Below are positions 5,711 through 13,886 of a stretch of 13,886 bases of DNA, in pieces; within the stretch, counting starts at the first letter, position 1, and every line of letters starts with the position of its first letter. The translations under genes were made by a program, and so were the position numbers. The notes under the pieces were generated by a model that was given only the letters and a program-made list of their open reading frames with translations, made no database searches and was not told where the DNA came from. The DNA comes from an uncultured Lachnospiraceae bacterium (GTDB taxonomy: Bacteria > Bacillota > Clostridia > Lachnospirales > Lachnospiraceae), in NCBI GenBank assembly GCA_910586585.1, contig CAJUKA010000103.1:1-13886 (forward strand), given 5' to 3'.

Positions 5711-8700
5711 ATGAAAAAAGCAAGAAGCCAGAAGTTGAAGAAATTCAACAAGGTACTTTCTGTGCTGCTGGCTGCGGCGATGGTCGCAGGTTCTGTACCG
5801 GATGTCAGCCTTGTGGCACATGCGACTGAGGCAGAGACAGAAGCTGCAGAAGAAAAAACTTCTTTAGAAGAAGTTGGTTTCTTATCAGAAGAGAACGCTG
5901 ACGCAGCGGATGCTGTATCAGAGAATACTTCTGAGGAAGTTTCTACTGCAGAAGAGCAGCAGTCTTCTGAGGAAGCAGTTCCGACAGAGGAGGAAGTATC
6001 TGAAGAAGCAGTTTCCACACAGGAAACGTCTTCAACAGAAGAAAATAAAGAGTCCGAGTCCACATCAGACACTGTTGAAACAGAGTCTGTTGACGCGTCC
6101 GAGGACAATACGACAGGAGAGGAAGTTGTTGAAACAGCGCCTGTAGAAACAGAAACAGTATCTACAGAAGCAGAGACAGAGAATGTGCCTGTGGAGACAG
6201 AAACCATCTCAGAAGAGATTGTTGAGGACGAAGGGATAGCAGTTCTCGCAGACCCAATAACGGTTACTGAGAATAAGGAAGGCGTAACGTCTACGATTGA
6301 ATATGCAGTGGCAGATGCGGCAGCAACTTCGCTGGACCAGTTTAAAGATAACAGCCTTACATATGGAAATAAACCAGAGTCAATCACACCAGATACACCT
6401 GCAGAAGGGGAAGAAGCAAAGAACAAATTCCTCTACATCAAGGTAACAGAGGCTGAGAACAAGGCTGTCACACTGAAAAACGGCGCATCTGGTTCTGAAC
6501 AGGAAGTAACAGGAGCAGTTACAGATACAGAAAATACAAAAATTAAATATTACTGTATCGAAGTCGTTAATGCAGATGCGGTAACTTTGACATTCACAGA
6601 AGAAAATACAGAGACACCGCCTGCAGAAGCGACCAAGCATAATTTAAGCGTAAGCGTTGTTAATGCAGCAGGCGAAGAAGTAACAAATGGCGCAACAATA
6701 AAGACAGGTGATACAGACAGCGCTATTAATGATATATATAACAACGCACCTGTTGAGGTAGAAGAAAACGCTGATAAGTATATTGAAGTAACAGCAGGGG
6801 CAGGTTATGAAGTAGTAAGCGTGATGAACGGCGAAGACGCTTTGACACCTGTTGAAGGAAAAGAAAATATTTATAAAATCACAATGGGAACAGAAGACAT
6901 TGCGATTACAGTGACTGTTAAGAAGGTATACACAATCACAGTGCCAGAGAGCATTACAAATGCGACCAACTATAAGCTGAGTGTAAAGAAAGGTTCAGCG
7001 GCAGCAACGACTCCCGCGGAAGTAACTGCTGAAAATGCAGCGACAACAGGCTTGTCTGCTGGTGACACCGTGACAGTAACCTTTGATGTAACAATTGATG
7101 CAGATAAGGAAACAGAAGTAACCTATACAATTGGTGGTAAGTCAGAAGTTGTTGAACCAAAATCAACAGCAGATGGTAAAGCATCATATGAGATTGTTTT
7201 CACAGTAGATACAGAAGAAGCAGCTGATGTTACAGTTAGTGCGATTACCGTAACACAGTCTGATTTGTATGCATTGTCACTTTCAGATAGTACTACTGGT
7301 GTGACAGCAAAGTATCTGGCAGTACCTGCGTCTAAGCCAACAGAGGTTAAGGTTGCAGACTTTAAAGATCTTGCAGCCAATACAAAGGTAAAAGCAGGCA
7401 ACTACTACATTTTGTTGAGTGCAGCAGGCAAAGTAATAGACACAGTGACATATGGTGATAGCAATACAGAAGCAGAGAAGGTGATTGTTGACAATACTGT
7501 AGTTTACAAAGTGACAGTCAGCAATGCTGCCGTAGCAGTATCTGCAACAACGGCAGATACAGTTTCTGTGCCAGTGACAAAGGGCAGCAATGTAAAAGCA
7601 GTTTATTACACAACAGAAGCTGTAACAGCATATGACAAGGATAAATTCCTAGAGGCAACAGAAAGCACAATTGTTGTGAAAAAAGACAGCACCATTAAGC
7701 TTTATGTTGAATATGACAATCATTATACGGTTGATACAGTGACTATCAATGGAACAGACGCAGAATCACCAACAAAAACAACACTGTTTGAACTCGCAAC
7801 AAATGCAACACTTGAAGAGGGCAAGACACTTGGCTTTGCAGTTACTGCAAAACACATTACCGTAACATATACAGTAAGTGCGCTTGCAGATAAGGACGAT
7901 ACTGCAGAAGGTGTTCAGACAAAGGGAAATATTACATTTGACAAAACCAATATTATCTCTTACCAGCCAGCAGGTGCGGATGCTCCGATTACAGATATTC
8001 CAGCAGACGGGGTTGTTGTCACAGATAAAGAGACAACAATTGTTGTAAATGAGGGAGATAAGGTTACATACAGGCTGACAGCAGATACAGGATATGAGGC
8101 AGGTGCAACTGGTGTAGATGCACAGAAGAGAGCAGATGCAGACGGCAATGTTTATTATACATTTACAGCGGAAGCCGCTGCAACGATCGCAACAACAATC
8201 ACAGCAATTGCACCAAAGACCGTTACATTTAATAATGATGAAGCCAGCCATATCAAATCTGTAATGACATTTGTTGGCGAAGCAACAGAAGGTTCGGCTG
8301 TTACATTTGCAGATGACAAGACAACCACTCCTGATTATGGAAAAGCGTTCAGCTTTACAATTCCGGCAGAGTCTATTGATGCAGGATATGTGGTAGATTA
8401 TGTTGCTTATTCTACAAATGCAGATGATGAGAACCCAATATGGGCTGTTAAAGAAGCAACAGAAGGAAAATATGTATTTGAGAATGGAATCACGGAAAAT
8501 ACAACAATTAAGCTTGTTGAGAAGCTTGATCCAGAAAAGGTAAATACCGTTACGGTAACATTTGACAGTGCATATGCAAAAGTAGAACAAGTAGAAAGCG
8601 CTAGTGATTCTAATGATGGCACGGTAGTAGATTCCGAAAAACCAGTGCAGGTACTTGGACAGTTTGCGTATATCAGAGTAACACCAACCACAGGCTACAA

Positions 8701-11700
8701 AGCATCTGTAAAAGTGGCAGACGCAGAAGCAGAAGACATCAAAGCAGCAAAAGTTTATACCATTGACTTTGGTGCAGATGCAGTAAAAATATCAAAAGCG
8801 GTAACAGTAACAAGCGCAATTGATGACAGCATTACAGTAGAAGGCAAGCGGTATGTAAAATTTGAGAATACCAATGAAGTGCCATTTGAAATCAAAGAAG
8901 CAGCCGGCATCAAGAAAATAGATACGGATGAAACAACAGTTTATGAAATTGATGGTGCGGCTGTTAAGGAAGTTGAGTTCACGGTAACGGTTCCTGATAC
9001 AAAGGAATATCAATATACACCAGCATCTCCGGTAATCAAGGTAGCAGAAAAGACTGAAAATGGCAATACTGTATATACATACAAAATTGTAGTAAGCCAG
9101 ATTGCTTCTTCAGCAGTTGATGCTGAAAAGGCTGAAGAAATTACGCTTGGCAGCATTCAGGGTATAAAAGCAACAATTACATTTGAGGGTGCATACAATA
9201 AAGGTGTATCAAAAGTAGTTATTAATGATGAGAGAAAGTCAAAAGATAAAGAAATCAATGCAGTAGCAGGTGACAAGGTAGTTATCGCATTAGAGGACAA
9301 TTATGAACTCTATGAAGTAGGAGAAAACGATCCTATCACAAATGAACCCAATGAGACAAAACTCGATCTTGACTACTACAACATGTATACCTACACTGCG
9401 AAAGAAGAAAAGACATTCAAAGTTGTAGGAGCAGAGACAAAGTATACAACAACAATCAATGGTAAGGAAGTATCAGAGATTGAAGCAAAAAATGGTGACG
9501 AAGTAAGCATTCAGGTATTGAATGAGAGCAGTACTCCGCTTGCGATCACCAAGGTTGATTTTGGCGAAGCAGCATCCAGATATGCAGTTTCAGAGGATAA
9601 GAACACAGTCAAGGTGACGGTATCTGCAGATGATGCAGGAAAGACAATCACAGCAAAACTTTATGCGGATGTAAACATTGGTACAGAGAGCGATGAAATC
9701 CTTTCTGAAAAACTTGTAGGAGAGGCAAAGATTAAGGTTTCTCCACTTGCAGCAGGCGTTACCGTAAAGAACGGAAAGACGAACATTAAGAACAATGCAA
9801 CAGTGAAGCTTGATGGCTTAAAAGAAGTTTCTTATGATTTGACATTTACACCAGCAGGTGTGGAACCAAGCTATTTTGAGGCAAAAGTAGAAGAAGGCAA
9901 GAAAGTTGAAGCTGCGATAAAAGGCAGCAAACTTGTGATCGCTACAGGTGCTGAAGATGAAGAAGCAAAAGTCACAATCGTAGATAAGAATAAGACAGAA
10001 GGTAATGTACTCTTTACCATGACAGTGAAGACAAGCAAGCCAGCACTAAAGGTAACAAAAGTAGAGAGCGCTTCTGCAGGAATGAAAGACATTAACCTTA
10101 CACTCACTGGTGATAAGGCAATCTCTCAGAATATGAAGACAGGCACATATGCATATTATAAGATAGTGGCAGTACCAGCTGAAACAAGCAAGGTTGGCGA
10201 GGCAAAACCAGCAGGTGCAGCAAGCTATACCTATTATGTACCATATGACACAACCGCTTCATACAATGCAGTCGTTAACGATGCAGCAGACATTAAAAAG
10301 GCAGCATGGACCTATGACTTTACAGTATCTGTAGTTATTGCAGAAAATTCAGTAGCAGCAGGAACAACAGCACCTGCAACAATCCTTGCTGAGTCAAAAA
10401 CTGCAGTTAAGAAATCGTTTACAACTAGAAATGCATACTACGAAGATAAGCTTGGACTAAAGAAAAAGACAACAAATATCTTTAATGGTCAGCAGAATGT
10501 TGTAGCAGCAACGGTCAGCTTCTCAAAGAACGCAAGCTATATCGAGAGCGCAGATGTAGCAGTAATCGATAAAGATGGCGTAACTGTATCTGGTATCACA
10601 GGAACGGTAGACACAACAACAGGAGAAGTGAAAATTTCTGTAGACAGCAGCATAGCAGCAGGCAAGTACACCGCGATTGTTTCTGCAATTGCCAAGACAG
10701 AGACAGTAGACCAGACAGATAATGTACAGACAATGTACCGTGCTTCTGCAAACCTGCCAATCACCATCAAGGCGAGCCAGTACAATTTTTATCATAATGC
10801 TCCTGCAAAACTGGCAATGGGTGCAAAGGATGTTAATTTTGCACTGAAAATAACTGCTTATGATAATAATTGGACAAAATCAGCAGTTCAGAAATTTGGT
10901 TATGAGCTGGTATCTTCAACCGGAGCTGAGCTGAATACAGCAGTTAAGACAGAAAAGAACATCAAAGACAATGTTATTGTCAATCCGAAAAACGGTAAGA
11001 TTACCATTAAGAAGACATTTAAGTGCAGTGCAGATCCTGCGGACAATGTATTTGGCGTAAAAGTTACAGCAGCTGACTGGGATGGAAACGGGGCAACAGG
11101 AGTTATAAGAATTGAAGTGACCAATAAGGCCATGGCAATTGGTAAGATGTACCTTGTAGATGAAGATGGAGAACCATTCTCAGGAGAAATCTCTGTAGGC
11201 TCTGAACTTGAACTTGTTGTAGAAGATACCGAAGGCAATGACATTACAGATTATGTAACATTTACACCAGCATATAAGGAAGGCAAGAACAGTGTTGGAT
11301 ATGATAACTCTGGAACACCATACTTCCTTGCTTGTAAGCCTGGCAAGAATCTGGCAATCAAGGCAACAACAACAGACGGCGGCAAGAAGGCAGCAACACT
11401 GAAAGTTAATGTTGCATACAAGAAGTTTACGCAGATGAGTTATACCTTACTTTATAGTTCTGTAGGAATAGATGAAGTAAGCGCAAATAGTTATGAATAC
11501 AAGAGCATCAATGGCGGACACTTTGGAATCAGAGTAGAAGACATCATAGATGGTATACGTCACAATACAGTGCCAAGTGACTATAACTACAAGGTGACTG
11601 TCAAAGGCGGAACAATGACAAGTGTATACTTGGAGGGCAAGTATACTTATGAAATTACACCAAACGCAGAAGTAACCACCATTTCTATCAAGAATCCAGA

Positions 11701-13789
11701 AGTCAGAACACCGGCAGTTATTACCTTAAAGAATCTTGCATTTGTTAAGACAGCAGCACCAAAGGCAACGACCAAAGACAAACTCTACATGAATAATGTA
11801 AATGCAAAGGGTAGAACGATCGTACAGAATATGACATATACCGTTGCCAAGGGAACATATGATTGTGTGAATGTAGTATATGTATCTGGCGATTATGTTG
11901 TAGAGGAAGAGACACTTGCAATTGATAACGATAATACATTTACAGTATCAACACCGAATGATGCCAAATTTTCTAAAGCCCAGACAGGCAAGTATACGTT
12001 TACCTATGGTAAGGTGGAAAATAACGAATTTGTTCCACAGACAAAGCCGGCAAATGTCACAATCAAAGTGAATAAGTCAGCAGAGTTTAAGCCAACCGCA
12101 AGCTATACTATCACACCGACAGACTCAACAGTGATTGCGCTTGCAGGCAAACCAAATGAGGTAATCAATTCCTTCGATGGTGTGCAGTTCAGTGATTTGC
12201 AGAATGCGAATGTAAAAGGACAGCCGAACAAGTTCCGCGATATCTTTACATTAAATGAAGTAAATGGCACACTAGTACTGAATACAGCAGCAGCAAACTT
12301 AAATGAACTGCTTGCTGACAAAAATAATCTGACAGGATATGTGACCTATCAGTATCGTAAATACAGCAATGGTTCTTGGAAACCAGTAACAAAGATAACA
12401 AAGATTACTGTAAAAGTAGATGCAAAGGATAAGAAATACAAGGCGGACGCCGTAGATATTCTTAAAGGTACATCATCTACAAGCGTAGTAACAACCGTCA
12501 GACTCAACAAGGATGCAGTAGCGCTTCTTGAAAACGGTGCTGTCATTGCAGACGCAGCATCAGGCTGGACAGCAGCAGTTGCAAATGCAGACGATGCAGC
12601 AAACGGAAAAGTGACATTGACAGCAGCAAGCCCGACACCAGGAAAGAATAAAGTACAGTTTAAGATAATACCTAGAAATTCTTCCGTAGTGTTGGCAGAT
12701 CTTGCAGCAAAGGGCATCACGGTAGAGGCAACAGTCAATGTACTTGATCCAACAGTATACGCGAAGAAGCTCACAGTGAAGAAGGGCGCAACAGTGATCG
12801 ACCTGGCAAATGCCGCGAAGAGTTATGACACACAGAAAAAGACAGGCGTATTTACTTATACAGTTTCCCCACTCAATGTATATACACTTGTAAATGGCGC
12901 AGCTGTAAGAGCAACTGGCGGAATGACAGCAGCAGAAGGAACCAAAGAAGGATATGGAATTAAGCTTGATGAAAATGGCAATATTGTCATAACAGCAAAT
13001 GCAAATGCAGTAGAAAAGGGCAAGAGCTATACTTTAGCAGCAACGGTATCATTTGAAAATGGTGTGGATGAGACAATTAAGTTTACAGTAAAAGCACCGA
13101 AGACAATTGCAGATGTCGCTTCAGTAAAAGCAGCAGTTGATGCATATCTGGCAGCATTTGCAGCTTCTGGTTCCGATGTAGCAGCTCAAAATGCAGATAC
13201 AGCAACTATCAAGGCTGAACTTGAGTCAGATGTGATTGATCCGATTACAGGTATTACTGTAAAGACAGTTACACCTGTATATACAGCAGCACAGGATGCA
13301 GCAGGCGGGAATCCGGCAGTACCAGCTTCATACAAAGTAACAGTAGTGCTTACCGATCCCAATCCAGCAGAAGGCGCTGCAGCAGATATCGAGTTTAAAG
13401 ATGTTGTTGTAAAAGAGCCAACACAGGCACAGGATTTAGCAGCAGCAAAAACGGCAGTGCAGGCTTTGGTAGATAAGATTGTAGGCGAGAAGTCAACAAA
13501 CGAGGAGACAGCAAAAACAGAAAAGCTTGCAACAGAACTGACTTCAAGCTTGGCATTAAGAGCATACCTTATCACAGCAATTACAAATCCTGATATTATG
13601 CTTGAGATTTCAAGTTTTCGATATGTAGCTCCAATAGATGGAACCGCTGAAAATCAAAAGGGCAAGGATGGAAGCTTGACATTCACATGCAAGGTATTTA
13701 CCCAAACTGAAGCAAGTGGTGAGATAAAGCCACAAACTAACTCAATTAAGATTCCAGCAAAGGAGTATACAGCACCATCAGGAAACTGA
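5711..13789 (+). CDS. Giant secreted beta-repeat surface protein
   Basis: The protein is 2692 residues. An N-terminal signal peptide is clear: a basic start (KKARSQKLKKFNK), a hydrophobic core (VLSVLLAAAMVAG) and an AHA cleavage site at residues 36-38. Residues 39 to about 178 are a Glu/Ser/Thr/Ala-rich linker. From about 180 to 1350 come tandem domains of roughly 100 residues, each with an AGY or TGY turn and a closing alternating Val/Thr strand (near 310-405, 407-517, 715-835, 836-944 and 945 onward). From 1350 to 2465 more beta-sandwich-like modules follow. The last two modules (2465-2570 and 2571-2692) share a pattern of an Ala-rich helix followed by beta strands. Cys is very rare. I see no LPXTG, SLH, dockerin or C-terminal transmembrane span; it ends KEYTAPSGN. 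The protein is therefore exported, and its means of retention is unknown. An adhesin or cell-surface structural role is inferred from architecture. The start has a purine-rich site (AAGGAAAGGGAG, 5691-5702) upstream. A terminator follows, so it is probably transcribed alone, perhaps with the structured leader. Confidence 0.92.
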   Translation: MKKARSQKLKKFNKVLSVLLAAAMVAGSVPDVSLVAHATEAETEAAEEKTSLEEVGFLSEENADAADAVSENTSEEVSTAEEQQSSEEAVPTEEEVSEEAVSTQETSSTEENKESESTSDTVETESVDASEDNTTGEEVVETAPVETETVSTEAETENVPVETETISEEIVEDEGIAVLADPITVTENKEGVTSTIEYAVADAAATSLDQFKDNSLTYGNKPESITPDTPAEGEEAKNKFLYIKVTEAENKAVTLKNGASGSEQEVTGAVTDTENTKIKYYCIEVVNADAVTLTFTEENTETPPAEATKHNLSVSVVNAAGEEVTNGATIKTGDTDSAINDIYNNAPVEVEENADKYIEVTAGAGYEVVSVMNGEDALTPVEGKENIYKITMGTEDIAITVTVKKVYTITVPESITNATNYKLSVKKGSAAATTPAEVTAENAATTGLSAGDTVTVTFDVTIDADKETEVTYTIGGKSEVVEPKSTADGKASYEIVFTVDTEEAADVTVSAITVTQSDLYALSLSDSTTGVTAKYLAVPASKPTEVKVADFKDLAANTKVKAGNYYILLSAAGKVIDTVTYGDSNTEAEKVIVDNTVVYKVTVSNAAVAVSATTADTVSVPVTKGSNVKAVYYTTEAVTAYDKDKFLEATESTIVVKKDSTIKLYVEYDNHYTVDTVTINGTDAESPTKTTLFELATNATLEEGKTLGFAVTAKHITVTYTVSALADKDDTAEGVQTKGNITFDKTNIISYQPAGADAPITDIPADGVVVTDKETTIVVNEGDKVTYRLTADTGYEAGATGVDAQKRADADGNVYYTFTAEAAATIATTITAIAPKTVTFNNDEASHIKSVMTFVGEATEGSAVTFADDKTTTPDYGKAFSFTIPAESIDAGYVVDYVAYSTNADDENPIWAVKEATEGKYVFENGITENTTIKLVEKLDPEKVNTVTVTFDSAYAKVEQVESASDSNDGTVVDSEKPVQVLGQFAYIRVTPTTGYKASVKVADAEAEDIKAAKVYTIDFGADAVKISKAVTVTSAIDDSITVEGKRYVKFENTNEVPFEIKEAAGIKKIDTDETTVYEIDGAAVKEVEFTVTVPDTKEYQYTPASPVIKVAEKTENGNTVYTYKIVVSQIASSAVDAEKAEEITLGSIQGIKATITFEGAYNKGVSKVVINDERKSKDKEINAVAGDKVVIALEDNYELYEVGENDPITNEPNETKLDLDYYNMYTYTAKEEKTFKVVGAETKYTTTINGKEVSEIEAKNGDEVSIQVLNESSTPLAITKVDFGEAASRYAVSEDKNTVKVTVSADDAGKTITAKLYADVNIGTESDEILSEKLVGEAKIKVSPLAAGVTVKNGKTNIKNNATVKLDGLKEVSYDLTFTPAGVEPSYFEAKVEEGKKVEAAIKGSKLVIATGAEDEEAKVTIVDKNKTEGNVLFTMTVKTSKPALKVTKVESASAGMKDINLTLTGDKAISQNMKTGTYAYYKIVAVPAETSKVGEAKPAGAASYTYYVPYDTTASYNAVVNDAADIKKAAWTYDFTVSVVIAENSVAAGTTAPATILAESKTAVKKSFTTRNAYYEDKLGLKKKTTNIFNGQQNVVAATVSFSKNASYIESADVAVIDKDGVTVSGITGTVDTTTGEVKISVDSSIAAGKYTAIVSAIAKTETVDQTDNVQTMYRASANLPITIKASQYNFYHNAPAKLAMGAKDVNFALKITAYDNNWTKSAVQKFGYELVSSTGAELNTAVKTEKNIKDNVIVNPKNGKITIKKTFKCSADPADNVFGVKVTAADWDGNGATGVIRIEVTNKAMAIGKMYLVDEDGEPFSGEISVGSELELVVEDTEGNDITDYVTFTPAYKEGKNSVGYDNSGTPYFLACKPGKNLAIKATTTDGGKKAATLKVNVAYKKFTQMSYTLLYSSVGIDEVSANSYEYKSINGGHFGIRVEDIIDGIRHNTVPSDYNYKVTVKGGTMTSVYLEGKYTYEITPNAEVTTISIKNPEVRTPAVITLKNLAFVKTAAPKATTKDKLYMNNVNAKGRTIVQNMTYTVAKGTYDCVNVVYVSGDYVVEEETLAIDNDNTFTVSTPNDAKFSKAQTGKYTFTYGKVENNEFVPQTKPANVTIKVNKSAEFKPTASYTITPTDSTVIALAGKPNEVINSFDGVQFSDLQNANVKGQPNKFRDIFTLNEVNGTLVLNTAAANLNELLADKNNLTGYVTYQYRKYSNGSWKPVTKITKITVKVDAKDKKYKADAVDILKGTSSTSVVTTVRLNKDAVALLENGAVIADAASGWTAAVANADDAANGKVTLTAASPTPGKNKVQFKIIPRNSSVVLADLAAKGITVEATVNVLDPTVYAKKLTVKKGATVIDLANAAKSYDTQKKTGVFTYTVSPLNVYTLVNGAAVRATGGMTAAEGTKEGYGIKLDENGNIVITANANAVEKGKSYTLAATVSFENGVDETIKFTVKAPKTIADVASVKAAVDAYLAAFAASGSDVAAQNADTATIKAELESDVIDPITGITVKTVTPVYTAAQDAAGGNPAVPASYKVTVVLTDPNPAEGAAADIEFKDVVVKEPTQAQDLAAAKTAVQALVDKIVGEKSTNEETAKTEKLATELTSSLALRAYLITAITNPDIMLEISSFRYVAPIDGTAENQKGKDGSLTFTCKVFTQTEASGEIKPQTNSIKIPAKEYTAPSGN

Positions 13790-13798
13790 TCGACACAG

Positions 13799-13829
13799 AA
13801 AACACCACCCAAATCGGGGTGGTGTTTTT
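13799..13829 (+). terminator. Intrinsic terminator after the giant gene
   Basis: AAAACACCACCC (13799-13810) pairs perfectly with GGGTGGTGTTTT (13817-13828) around AAATCG, giving a 12-bp stem with five T at 13825-13829. It lies ten bases after the stop codon. It is also the 5' exon hairpin next to the group IIC intron, whose class recognises such terminators as DNA targets. Confidence 0.95.
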
Positions 13830-13832
13830 ATG

Positions 13833-13886
13833 GTGCGCCCAGTATGGGCGCAATCTAATCGGTGAAAGTCCGTAACACGCCCTAGT
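13833..13886 (+). mobile_element. Group IIC intron, 5' end (runs off the window)
   Basis: The segment begins with the group II 5' boundary GTGCG and then shows the start of domain I: a 6-bp hairpin GCGCCC/GGGCGC (13835-13840 with 13846-13851, loop AGTAT), then CAATCTAAT and GGTGAAAGTCCG. From memory this order and these bases closely follow the Oceanobacillus iheyensis group IIC intron. Group IIC introns are retroelements encoding a reverse transcriptase/maturase and typically insert just past intrinsic terminators, as here. The bases before the boundary (TTTTTATG) would contain the short IBS1. The catalytic domain V and any reverse transcriptase lie beyond the window, so completeness is unknown. 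Confidence 0.85.

Noticed and set aside
5874..6146. 90-codon open frame on the + strand in another frame
   Set aside because: It is a Lys/Arg/Gln-rich shadow of the repetitive Glu-rich linker of the giant gene.
5608..6426. 272-codon open frame on the - strand, Ser/Val-rich
   Set aside because: It is the antisense image of the Glu/Thr-rich segment of the giant gene. The low-complexity composition reflects GAA and ACA codons read backwards, and it also runs through the structured intergenic region.
7766..8590. 274-codon Cys-rich open frame on the - strand
   Set aside because: The Cys and Ile/Asn content is the reverse complement of GCA, ACA and GTA codons in the giant gene. There is no plausible domain and it is entirely inside a well-supported gene.
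12349..12774. 141-codon open frame on the - strand
   Set aside because: It is antisense to the giant gene, with Ala/Ser/Val composition mirroring the sense codons and no independent support.

Overview
The window looks like chromosomal DNA of a low-to-moderate GC Firmicute, most likely a gut-type Clostridia (Lachnospiraceae-like). The pointers are a Gram-positive acetate kinase with a CcpA operator, AGGAGG-type ribosome binding sites, short U-tailed terminators, a very large secreted Thr/Val/Ala-rich protein with a Glu/Ser/Thr-rich N-terminal stretch, and the 5' end of a bacterial group IIC intron. All supported genes are on the + strand.

Region 1 (1-3828) is an AT-rich accessory gene pair. 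The first gene encodes a DisA_N/DAC-like (diadenylate-cyclase fold) protein behind an unassigned N-terminal domain. Its DGA motif is intact, but the usual RHR motif reads RYN. The second gene overlaps it by 14 bp and encodes a 914-residue protein with probable alpha/beta sensor-like modules and a zinc-metallopeptidase signature (HEIAH, plus a candidate third-ligand motif ETYAD). I know of no named system with this pairing. A nucleotide-sensing or conflict system with a protease effector is a reasonable inference, not a demonstration.

Region 2 (3829-5211) is ackA (acetate kinase), with its own leader containing a near-palindromic cre site and its own intrinsic terminator. No pta gene lies in the window.

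Region 3 (5212-5710) is about 500 bp without a gene, but it is dense in structure. It holds two 16-bp direct repeats, a bulged hairpin, and then a 317-nt segment (5325-5641). That segment is closed by a 9-bp long-range helix and contains a 10-bp second helix, a 24-bp bulged hairpin, a GNRA-capped hairpin and three related hairpins spaced about 43 nt apart. Stem wobble pairs are G-U on the + strand, which favours a + strand RNA. It may be a structured leader, an independent ncRNA or a small repeat element. I cannot match it to a known RNA class.

Region 4 (5711-13829) is one 2692-residue secreted protein built of many beta-rich repeats, with a signal peptide but no LPXTG, SLH or C-terminal membrane anchor visible. 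A strong terminator follows.

Region 5 (13833-13886) is the start of a group IIC intron. It sits 4 nt beyond the terminator's T-run, the class's typical insertion context, and runs off the window.
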